A DNA stretch of 7,520 nt from a bacterium (lineage in GTDB: Bacteria > Verrucomicrobiota > Verrucomicrobiae > JAJYAR01). Position numbers and translations under genes: made by a program. Positions 1 to 5,718 of this stretch are shown here, piece after piece (position 1 is the stretch's first letter; each line of letters begins with the position of its first letter). The notes beneath the pieces were generated by a model. The model was not told the DNA's origin. It searched no databases and was given only the letters and a program-made list of their open reading frames with translations. Location: positions 1-7,520 of the forward strand of contig JAJYAR010000118.1 in NCBI GenBank assembly GCA_021779435.1. Direction: 5' to 3'.

Positions 1-675
1 CATCTGGATGGCGTGACGAAGGTATTCGTCACCGACGAAGTCGAGACGCACGCGCTCGCCGGGATTCATCTCGAGATCAAGCGCGGCGAGTATGTCGCCA
101 TCTCCGGGCCGTCGGGCTGCGGAAAGTCGACGCTGCTGGCGATCCTGGGCCTGCTCGATTCGCCGAGCGATGGCAAGTACGTGCTGAACGGAAACCCGGT
201 GGAGAACCTGAAACTCGCCGAGCGCGCCCGCATCCGCAACCGCGAGATCGGGTTCATCTTTCAGGCGTTCAACCTGATCGGTGACCTGAACGTCTACGAA
301 AATGTCGAGCTGCCGCTCACCTACCGCGGCATGCCGGCCGCCGAGCGGCGCAAGCGCGTCCAGGAATCGCTCGAACGCGTCGGCATGTCGCACCGGATCA
401 AACATTATCCGGCGCAATTGTCGGGCGGCCAGCAGCAGAGAGTGGCGGTGGCGCGGGCGCTGGCCGGAGAGCCGGCCATCCTGCTGGCCGACGAGCCGAC
501 CGGAAACCTGGACTCGGTAAACGGCGAAGCGGTGATGGATCTTTTAAGCGAACTGCATCGCGGCGGCGCGACCATCTGCATGGTGACGCACGACCCGCGG
601 TATGCGCTGTTCGCCGACCGGACGGTGAAACTGTTTGACGGGCGGATAGTCGAGGATGGCGCGGAGGTGCACTAA
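1..675 (+). CDS. ABC exporter ATP-binding subunit A1 (MacB/LolD type), 5' end cut by window edge
   Basis: ATPase of a MacB/LolD-type ABC system, which would power a membrane permease from the cytoplasmic face. The 224 residues visible hold Walker A GPSGCGKS (36-43), the Q-loop Gln (88), signature LSGGQ (140-144), Walker B ILLADE (160-165), D-loop GNLDS and the H-switch His (197). The reading frame is open to base 1, and similarity to the paralogue at 4408-5103 continues upstream of the GTG at 13, so that GTG is not the start. About 7 N-terminal residues are missing if the ends match. It is 84% identical (189/224) to that paralogue without any gap. Its stop shares a base with the next gene. 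The permease is not in the window and is inferred to lie upstream. Substrate cannot be told; MacB-type exporters move peptides, macrolides or lipoproteins. Confidence 0.95.
   Translation, partial: HLDGVTKVFVTDEVETHALAGIHLEIKRGEYVAISGPSGCGKSTLLAILGLLDSPSDGKYVLNGNPVENLKLAERARIRNREIGFIFQAFNLIGDLNVYENVELPLTYRGMPAAERRKRVQESLERVGMSHRIKHYPAQLSGGQQQRVAVARALAGEPAILLADEPTGNLDSVNGEAVMDLLSELHRGGATICMVTHDPRYALFADRTVKLFDGRIVEDGAEVH
663..667 (+). promoter_or_regulatory. Shine-Dalgarno GGAGG for the 67-residue membrane protein
   Basis: A perfect GGAGG lies 7 bases before the ATG at 675, inside the last codons of the A1 ATPase. It is one of the best ribosome sites in the window and is the main reason to accept the short overlapping gene at 675 as real. 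Confidence 0.7.
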
Positions 676-878
676 TGTTGCGGAGGAACGCGGACATTTT
701 GGCGCTGGCAATCATGGTGCTGGCGTTCTTCGCCGGTAAGGCGTGGTGGGTGCACGTGCAGGCGCGAGATGCGATGCCGGGGCCGTTCGGCGCCCCGCGG
801 GTGTGGATGATTGAGCCTTCGGGCGACGGTTTCTCCTGCCCGGACTTGAGCGGCGTCATCGACGGACTCCGCCGCTAG
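675..878 (+). CDS. Small single-pass membrane protein, 67 residues, unknown function
   Basis: I do not recognise this family. The N-terminus is short and positively charged (MLRRN), followed by a hydrophobic stretch at about residues 8-26 that reads as one transmembrane helix. The 35-40 residue tail is rich in Gly, Pro and Asp and has one Cys (55). The charge pattern predicts N-terminus inside and tail outside, in periplasm. The start ATG overlaps the A1 stop codon by one base (TAATG) and has a GGAGG site 7 bases upstream, pointing to translational coupling with the ATPase. It lies between two ABC ATPase genes, 42 bases before the second, so a role as a small accessory subunit of the exporter is reasonable but only inferred. 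There is no lipobox, so it is unlikely to be a lipoprotein. A chance open frame is possible but less likely given the coupling and ribosome site. Confidence 0.6.
   Translation: MLRRNADILALAIMVLAFFAGKAWWVHVQARDAMPGPFGAPRVWMIEPSGDGFSCPDLSGVIDGLRR
706..721 (+). promoter_or_regulatory. Candidate sigma-54 (-24/-12) promoter inside the small membrane gene
   Basis: TGGCA then TGCT with the invariant GG (707-708) and GC (719-720) exactly 10 bases apart, close to the consensus TGGCACG-N4-TTGCW. It would start a transcript near 732, ahead of the second ATPase, the sigma-54 regulator and the kinase, which suits autoregulation. Caution: the bases also encode hydrophobic residues of a membrane helix, which could yield this pattern by chance, and the leader would be about 190 bases long. 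Confidence 0.22.
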
Positions 879-920
879 CCGGGCGCGTGCGGCGCGGTGG
901 GTAAGATGAAGGCTTAGCCG

Positions 921-1604
921 ATGGTAATTTCTCTCAAGAACATTGAAAAGTACTTCGAACACGGACCGGTGAAGACGTTCGTCCTGCGGCGCGTGACGCT
1001 CGATATTCGCGAAGGCGACTTCGTCTCGATCATGGGCCCCTCCGGCGCGGGCAAAAGCACGCTGCTGCACCTGCTCGGCATGCACGACAGCGACTGGACC
1101 GGTGAGTACTGGCTTCTGGGTCAGCCGGTGCACAAGATGAACAAGCGCGACCGGATGGAGCTCTACAAAATACACTTCGGCTTCGTCTTTCAGAGCTACC
1201 ATCTGCTCGATTCGCTCACGGTTTACGAAAACCTCGATATTCCGCTCTCCTACCGCAATATCAAAAAGAGCGAGCGCGAGAGCATCGTCTGCGACGCGCT
1301 CGACCGCTTTCAGATCGTCGGCAAGCGGGATCTCTATCCGAACCAGCTTTCCGGCGGCCAGCAGCAGCGTGTCGCCGTGGCGCGCGCCATGATCGCCAAT
1401 CCGAAAATCCTCCTCGCCGACGAACCCACCGGCAACCTGCACTCGGCGCAGGGCCAGCAGATCATGGAAATGTTCCGTAAGCTGAACGCCGAAGGCACCA
1501 CGATCATCCAGGTCACTCACAACGAGCGCAACGCGGATTACGGCAATCGCGTCGTCCAGATCGAGGACGGCTGGATCACCGGCGAGCGCACGGCGGCGGC
1601 ATGA
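921..1604 (+). CDS. ABC exporter ATP-binding subunit A2 (MacB/LolD type) with unusual D-loop
   Basis: A 227-residue cytoplasmic ATPase of the MacB/LolD type, the usual length for a stand-alone subunit. Visible motifs are Walker A GPSGAGKS (39-46), Q-loop Gln 91, signature LSGGQ (143-147), Walker B ILLADE (163-168) and H-switch His 200. The D-loop reads GNLHS, with His 174 where the other two ATPases of the window have Asp. It is clearly diverged from A1 and A3, so it is a separate subfamily and not a recent copy. The ATG has GAAGG (908-912) 8 bases upstream. The 3' end overlaps the response regulator gene by ATGA, so the two are translationally coupled, linking this transporter subunit to the two-component pair. 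It may pair with A1 on a heteromeric transporter or serve its own permease; neither can be decided here. Confidence 0.93.
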   Translation: MVISLKNIEKYFEHGPVKTFVLRRVTLDIREGDFVSIMGPSGAGKSTLLHLLGMHDSDWTGEYWLLGQPVHKMNKRDRMELYKIHFGFVFQSYHLLDSLTVYENLDIPLSYRNIKKSERESIVCDALDRFQIVGKRDLYPNQLSGGQQQRVAVARAMIANPKILLADEPTGNLHSAQGQQIMEMFRKLNAEGTTIIQVTHNERNADYGNRVVQIEDGWITGERTAAA

Positions 1605-2971
1605 AGCCGGGCGGCAACGGGAACTATCGCGTCCTGGTGGCCGACGACCAGCCCGATGTCGTCGAGGCACTCCGTTTTCTGCTCAAGGGCGAAGGCTTTC
1701 AGATCGAGACCGCCTCGAGCCCGCGCGAAATCCTCGCCGCTATCGAGGCGCGCGAGTTCGACCTGCTCCTGATGGACCTCAACTACACGCGCGACACCAC
1801 GTCCGGCGCCGAGGGCCTCGACCTGCTGCCGAAACTGCGCGCCACCGACGGTCTGCTGCCCGTCGTGGTGATGACCGCGTGGGGCTCGGTGAACCTGGCG
1901 GTCGAGGCGATGCGCCGCGGCGCGCGGGATTTCATCGAAAAGCCCTGGGACAATGCACGCCTTCTCGCCATCGTCCGCACGCAGATCGAACTCGCGCAGG
2001 CGCTCAAGAAAGGACTCCGGCTGGAGGCGGAAAACCGGTTGCTCCGAGCCGAAGGGCGCCCTTCGCTGATCGCCGAATCGCCCGCCATGGAACCGGTCCT
2101 GCAGTTGATCGCGCGCGTGGGGCCGTCGGACGCCAACGTGCTCATCACCGGCGAACCGGGCACAGGCAAGGAAGTTGTTGCGCGCACGCTCCACGCCATC
2201 TCGCAGCGCTCGGCGAAACCGATGGTCACCGTGAACGCCGGCGGCCTGGCCGAGGGCGTCTTTGAAAGCGAACTGTTCGGCCACGTGAAGGGCGCGTTCA
2301 CCGACGCCAAGGTGGACCGCGTGGGGCGGTTCGAAATGGCCGAGGGCGGCACGCTGTTCCTCGACGAGATCGCCAACCTGCCGCTGAACCTCCAGGCGAA
2401 ACTGCTGCGCGTGCTCGAAACCGGCGAGATGGAGCGCGTCGGCTCCTCGCGCACCCGCCGCGTGGACGTGCGCCTGATTTCCGCCACCAACGCCAAGCTC
2501 GACGAAGAAGTGGCCGCCGGCCGTTTCCGGCAGGACCTGCTGTTCCGGCTGAACACCATCGAGATCCATCTGCCGCCGCTGCGAGAGCGCCGGGAAGACA
2601 TTCCGCTGCTGGCGGCGCACTTCCTCGGCATGCACGCAAATCGTTATCGAAAAACGATAACGGGTTTCGATAACGCGGCGCTGCAGGCCCTGCTCGACAA
2701 TCCCTGGACCGGCAACGTCCGCGAGCTGAATCACGTCGTCGAGCGCGCCGTGCTGATGGCCCGCGGTTCCATGATCGAGGCCGGCGATCTCGCGCTGAAG
2801 GCCGCCCGGGACGGTGCGCCGCGGCTGGAGGAGATGAGCATCGAGGAAGTAGAGGCGTTCCTGATCCGCAAGGCGCTGGCCAAGCACGAGGGCAACGTCA
2901 GCCACGCCGCCAACGCACTCGGCCTGAGCCGCAGCGCCCTCTACCGGCGGCTGCAGCGCTACGGGTTGTAG
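1601..2971 (+). CDS. Sigma-54-dependent response regulator, NtrC family
   Basis: A 456-residue enhancer-binding activator with all three NtrC domains. The receiver (about 9-127) has the acidic pair Asp15/Asp16, phospho-acceptor Asp59, Thr92 and Lys114. The AAA+ domain (about 155-385) has Walker A GEPGTGKE (184-191), the sigma-54 contact loop as GAFTDA (231-236) where most family members have GAFTGA, Walker B LFLDEI (252-257), and conserved RQDLLFRL and NPWTGNVREL. A Fis-type helix-turn-helix closes the protein (about 426-454, GNVSHAANALGLSRSALYRR). Phosphorylation by the kinase encoded next should allow it to assemble and open sigma-54 promoters. The ATG overlaps the A2 stop (ATGA). It ends in TAG only 9 bases before the kinase start, in the same frame. 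The targets are probably the flanking exporter genes. No gene symbol is given because family members control many pathways. Confidence 0.95.
   Translation: MKPGGNGNYRVLVADDQPDVVEALRFLLKGEGFQIETASSPREILAAIEAREFDLLLMDLNYTRDTTSGAEGLDLLPKLRATDGLLPVVVMTAWGSVNLAVEAMRRGARDFIEKPWDNARLLAIVRTQIELAQALKKGLRLEAENRLLRAEGRPSLIAESPAMEPVLQLIARVGPSDANVLITGEPGTGKEVVARTLHAISQRSAKPMVTVNAGGLAEGVFESELFGHVKGAFTDAKVDRVGRFEMAEGGTLFLDEIANLPLNLQAKLLRVLETGEMERVGSSRTRRVDVRLISATNAKLDEEVAAGRFRQDLLFRLNTIEIHLPPLRERREDIPLLAAHFLGMHANRYRKTITGFDNAALQALLDNPWTGNVRELNHVVERAVLMARGSMIEAGDLALKAARDGAPRLEEMSIEEVEAFLIRKALAKHEGNVSHAANALGLSRSALYRRLQRYGL
2642..2675 (+). repeat. Three-copy CGATAACG element forming two mutually exclusive hairpins
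   Basis: CGTTATCG (2642-2649) is followed by two copies of its reverse complement, CGATAACG at 2655-2662 and 2668-2675. Pairing with the first gives an 8-base stem with a 5-base loop. Pairing with the second extends to 11 bases (2642-2652 with 2665-2675) with a 12-base loop. The element is AT-rich for this gene and encodes residues about 348-358 of the regulator, a linker after the AAA+ core (RYRKTITGFDN). The structure is directly visible; any function is unknown. Confidence 0.6.
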
Positions 2972-2980
2972 TATCTCCTC

Positions 2981-4300
2981 ATGGCCCCCCGGCGCCGTCT
3001 AACCCATGAGACGCGCGCGCTGTTCCTCGCCCTGGGCGCGGGTGCGCCCGGCGCCGCGGTGGCGCTATTCTTCCTTTGGACCGGTGGCCGGCCCGCGTGG
3101 CTGAGCTGGACCGGAACCGTCGCCGTAGCCGGCTGCTGGCTCGCGCTCTCCTGGCGTCTGCGCGAACACGTCGCCCGGCCGCTGCGCACCATGGCCAGCC
3201 TCCTCGAAGCGCTGCGCGAGGGCGACTACTCGATCCGCGCGCGCGCCGAGGCTCGGGACGACGCGCTGAACGAAGCCATGCAGCAGGTCAACGCCATGGC
3301 CGCCACGCTCCGCGCGCAGCGCCTCGGCGCGCTCGAAGCCACCGCGCTGCTGCGGAAAGTGATGGAGGAAATCGACGTCGCCATCTTCGCCTTCGACCAG
3401 GAAAAAAAGCTCCGCCTCGTCAACCCCGCCGGCGAGCGCCTTCTCGGCGAGCCCTCCGAGCGTCTGATCGGCCGGGAGGCGGGTTCGATTGGCCTCAGTG
3501 CGATTCTCGAAGGCGCCGAGCAGGCCGTTCGTCTCCCCTTCGGCGACCCGACCCGCCGATGGAGCATCGGCCGAAGCATGTTCCGCGAAGGCGGCCTGCC
3601 GCATCAGCTTCTCGTAGTAAGCGACATCACGCAACCGTTGCGCGAAGAAGAACTCGAGGCCTGGCAGAGGCTCGTCCGCGTGCTCGGCCACGAGCTGAAC
3701 AACTCGCTCGCGCCCATCAAGTCGATCGCCGGCAGCATGGGTACGCTGCTCGAACGGCGCGACCAGAACGAGGATTGGGAAGAAGACATGCGCCGCGGCC
3801 TGCAGATCATCGCCAGCCGCAGCGAGGCGCTGAGCCGCTTCCTGTCTTCTTACGCGCGCCTGGCTAAGCTGCCCAAGCCGGTGCTCGGCCCGGTACGCAT
3901 CGGCGAGATGGTGCAGCGCGTGGCGGGACTGGAAACCCGCATGCGCCCCCGCGTCGTCCCCGGGCCGGAGGTCACCGTCCCGGCCGACGCCGACCAGATC
4001 GAGCAAGCGCTCATTAACTTGATCGCCAACGCCGTGGAAGCGTCACTTGAAACCGGGGGCGAAGTCGAAGCCGGCTGGACCCGCGGTAATGGAACCGTCA
4101 CTGTCTGGGTCCGTGACGAAGGCCACGGCATCGCCAACTCCGGCAACCTCTTTGTGCCGTTCTTCACCACCAAGCCCGGCGGCTCCGGAATCGGCCTTGT
4201 CCTTGGCCGCAAAATCGCCGAAAGCCACGGCGGAACGCTGACGCTGGAAAACCGCCCGGACCGCCGCGGCTCGGAAGCGCGGCTGGTTTTGCCCGCTTGA
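2981..4300 (+). CDS. Membrane sensor histidine kinase, NtrY/NtrB-like (HAMP-PAS-HisKA-HATPase_c)
   Basis: A 439-residue kinase, the likely phosphodonor for the response regulator encoded just before it. Two transmembrane helices (about 13-33 and 41-58) are joined by only about 7 residues, so there is almost no periplasmic sensor. A HAMP-like segment (about 60-113) and a PAS domain (about 122-220, with VNPAGERLLG) follow. The phospho-acceptor is His237 in GHELNNSLAPI. The ATPase domain has the N-box NLIANAVEA (Asn350), G1 DEGHGI (379-384), F-box FVPFFTTK (391-398) and G2 GSGIGL (401-406). Sensing therefore probably happens within the membrane or in the cytoplasm through PAS. The ATG is 9 bases after the regulator stop, with no Shine-Dalgarno, so translation is presumably coupled. 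An upstream in-frame stop (TAG 2969-2971) rules out a longer start. Confidence 0.94.
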   Translation: MAPRRRLTHETRALFLALGAGAPGAAVALFFLWTGGRPAWLSWTGTVAVAGCWLALSWRLREHVARPLRTMASLLEALREGDYSIRARAEARDDALNEAMQQVNAMAATLRAQRLGALEATALLRKVMEEIDVAIFAFDQEKKLRLVNPAGERLLGEPSERLIGREAGSIGLSAILEGAEQAVRLPFGDPTRRWSIGRSMFREGGLPHQLLVVSDITQPLREEELEAWQRLVRVLGHELNNSLAPIKSIAGSMGTLLERRDQNEDWEEDMRRGLQIIASRSEALSRFLSSYARLAKLPKPVLGPVRIGEMVQRVAGLETRMRPRVVPGPEVTVPADADQIEQALINLIANAVEASLETGGEVEAGWTRGNGTVTVWVRDEGHGIANSGNLFVPFFTTKPGGSGIGLVLGRKIAESHGGTLTLENRPDRRGSEARLVLPA

Positions 4301-4407
4301 GGCGATTTTCGGTAACCTCGGCGCCATTCAGCGGTATTGAAATTTGCGGAACGGAAGACGCGCCGGCTTCGTAGTAGCCGGTAAAGGAAGAAAGCGAGGA
4401 TCGCTCA
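4301..4407 (+). promoter_or_regulatory. Leader of the A3 ATPase gene: hairpin and weak sigma-54-like signal
   Basis: This is the only sizeable intergenic stretch in the window. At 4363-4381, CCGGCT and AGCCGG form a 6-base stem with a 7-base loop. At 4333-4347 a GG and a GC flank an AT-rich centre (TATTGAAATTT) resembling a -24/-12 element, but the gap is 11 bases where sigma-54 needs 10. No U-tract terminator follows the kinase gene, so read-through from the upstream operon is possible. A separate promoter for A3 is plausible but not proven. Confidence 0.3.
4396..4400 (+). promoter_or_regulatory. Shine-Dalgarno GAGGA for A3
   Basis: GAGGA sits 7 bases before the ATG at 4408. It fixes that start over the upstream open frame, and the resulting protein N-terminus aligns with the usual MacB-type ATPase beginning. 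Confidence 0.65.
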
Positions 4408-5103
4408 ATGAGCCCATCGACGCTGCTGCGCCTGGAAGGCGTGACCAAGGTATTTTCGACCGACGAAATGGAGACCCACGCGCTCGCCGGCATCCATCTC
4501 GAGATCCGGCAGGGCGAGTACGTGTCGATCTCCGGGCCTTCGGGTTGCGGAAAATCTACGCTGCTAGCCATCCTCGGCCTGCTCGACTCGCCTTCCGGCG
4601 GCAACTACGAACTCAAAGGGGAACGCGTCGAGAACATCAAGCTCAGCGAACGCGCGCGCATCCGCAACCGCGAGATCGGATTTATCTTCCAAGCGTTCAA
4701 CCTCATCGGGGACCTCAACGTCTACGAGAACGTCGAACTGCCGCTGACCTATCGCGGCATGCCGTCCTCCGAGCGGCGCAAGTACGTGTTGGAATCCCTC
4801 GAACGCGTCGGCATGTCGCACCGCATCAAGCACTATCCGGCGCAGTTGTCCGGCGGCCAACAGCAGCGCGTCGCCGTGGCCCGGGCCCTCGCCGGCCGCC
4901 CGGCCATCCTGCTCGCCGACGAGCCCACCGGCAACCTCGACTCCGCCAACGGCGAAGCGGTGATGGACCTCCTGCGCGAACTCCACGGCGAAGGCGCCAC
5001 CATCTGCATGGTCACCCACGACCCCCGCTACGCCCGCATGGCCGAGCGCAGCGTCACCTTGTTCGACGGCCGTATCGTGGAAGAAACCGGCGCCGCGGCC
5101 TGA
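4408..5103 (+). CDS. ABC exporter ATP-binding subunit A3, paralogue of A1
   Basis: A complete 231-residue MacB/LolD-type ATPase. Motifs are Walker A GPSGCGKS (43-50), Q-loop Gln 95, signature LSGGQ (147-151), Walker B ILLADE (167-172), D-loop GNLDS and H-switch His 204, so it should be active. It matches the truncated A1 at 189 of 224 positions with no insertion or deletion. Two stretches of 35 or more residues are identical, covering the region after the Q-loop that contacts the permease and the signature region. Conservation there suggests A1 and A3 dock on the same or very similar permeases. Changes cluster in the N-terminal beta-strands and the C-terminus. It is separated from the kinase by a 107-base leader with its own ribosome site. 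No permease follows, because the next genes are convergent. It could be a spare or conditionally expressed subunit of the upstream exporter. Confidence 0.95.
   Translation: MSPSTLLRLEGVTKVFSTDEMETHALAGIHLEIRQGEYVSISGPSGCGKSTLLAILGLLDSPSGGNYELKGERVENIKLSERARIRNREIGFIFQAFNLIGDLNVYENVELPLTYRGMPSSERRKYVLESLERVGMSHRIKHYPAQLSGGQQQRVAVARALAGRPAILLADEPTGNLDSANGEAVMDLLRELHGEGATICMVTHDPRYARMAERSVTLFDGRIVEETGAAA
4429..5103 (+). repeat. Long diverged direct repeat of 1-675 (offset 4428 bases)
   Basis: The A1 and A3 genes align base for base at a fixed offset of 4428 from the left window edge to the stop codon, with no indel and long runs of identical bases (for example around 361-440 versus 4789-4868). 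This is an old tandem-type duplication of at least 675 bases with the small membrane gene, A2, regulator and kinase lying between the copies. Confidence 0.8.
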
Positions 5104-5115
5104 GCGCCATCAGGC
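5098..5115. other. Convergent-junction hairpin enclosing both stop codons
   Basis: GCCTGA (5098-5103) and TCAGGC (5110-5115) form a 6-base stem around the 6-base intergenic gap. Each arm holds the TGA of one of the two convergent genes. On the plus strand the hairpin is followed by five A, and on the minus strand the T-run comes before it, so it is not a classical intrinsic terminator in either direction. Confidence 0.35.
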
Positions 5116-5718
5116 AAAAACGGGCTGGAAGCGGCCCAGCGCCTCGAGTGCTTTCTTGAGACTCGGAGAATTGGCGCCGGCGGCAATGGGATCCCACTTG
5201 CCGATCACAAACTCAGATAGGCACGCGTTGTACTCCGGCCCCTGTTGCGCGGTGCTTCCGCGCTTCGGCGCGACGCGCGCGCGAACCTCGGCGGACTTCG
5301 ATTCCCGAGCCAGCTCAACCAGACGGCGCTTGGGGTCGGCGAGCGACTCCGGCGTTTGAGGTACGCGCTTATGCGCGCAGCGAAGAAACGCGGCGATACT
5401 GGACCGGTCTGCGAGAAGCCACGCCTCCACCTCGCGCACCGCGATTCTGAGCAATAGGTTCGGATGAACTGGTTCGTGCAACCAGTCTCGAATTAGTTGC
5501 GGAGCACATTCCGTCGTGTCCAGGTCCGTCAGCACGACGAAAGGGACGCCCTTGGCCGCGGTGTTCCAGCCTCGGATGGTGTTCTTCAGGTACCCAAAGC
5601 CATGCCGGCCATACACACTCCCAACACTGAAGCGCCTGCCTGACTCAGCGAGCAGTCTGCGAAGTACGGCCTCACTTAGCTCGTCCTCCACGGCCAGGTT
5701 CACCGGGATCGGATTCAT
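5110..5718 (-). CDS. TOPRIM-like protein of an ATPase-linked two-gene module, function unknown
   Basis: A 202-residue soluble protein with no signal peptide or membrane helix. I recognise the pattern as recurring beside AAA ATPases but know no characterised member. Acidic motifs appear in a TOPRIM-like order: an N-terminal strand ending in VEDE (10-13, Glu11 and Glu13), a strand with LTDLD (63-67, Asp65 and Asp67), then REVEAWLLAD (95-104, Glu96 and Glu98). The C-terminal half has GPEYN (160-164) and WDP (175-177). In TOPRIM nucleases such acids bind magnesium, so nuclease activity is an inference. DUF4276, RloB and AriB proteins are the nearest comparisons by architecture. The ATG overlaps the ATPase stop (ATGA), so the two are made together. 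There is no clear ribosome site of its own. Its stop is 6 bases from the convergent A3 stop. Confidence 0.85.
   Translation of the reverse strand: MNPIPVNLAVEDELSEAVLRRLLAESGRRFSVGSVYGRHGFGYLKNTIRGWNTAAKGVPFVVLTDLDTTECAPQLIRDWLHEPVHPNLLLRIAVREVEAWLLADRSSIAAFLRCAHKRVPQTPESLADPKRRLVELARESKSAEVRARVAPKRGSTAQQGPEYNACLSEFVIGKWDPIAAGANSPSLKKALEALGRFQPVFA

Noticed and set aside
13..15. GTG as the start of the first ATPase
   Set aside because: The frame is open to the window edge and the upstream residues (LDG) match the paralogue's LEG, so the true start is left of the window.
900..913. GG-N10-GC spacing just before A2, as a sigma-54 promoter
   Set aside because: Only the GG and GC match and the predicted transcript would begin inside the A2 coding sequence.
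672..1670. 332-codon minus-strand open frame opposite the small gene and A2
   Set aside because: It covers two plus-strand genes with clear motifs and translates to Arg/His/Ala-rich sequence typical of antisense frames in GC-rich DNA.
1538..2905. 455-codon open frame on the minus strand opposite the regulator
   Set aside because: It is a shadow of the GC-rich regulator gene: low complexity composition, no recognisable motif, and the plus-strand protein is a full-length NtrC-type regulator.
4204..4219. GG-N10-GC match near the end of the kinase gene
   Set aside because: Few other consensus bases agree, and such spacing is expected by chance in GC-rich coding DNA.
5104..5109. Bidirectional intrinsic terminator at the convergent junction
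   Set aside because: A hairpin is present but no U-tract follows it in either direction.
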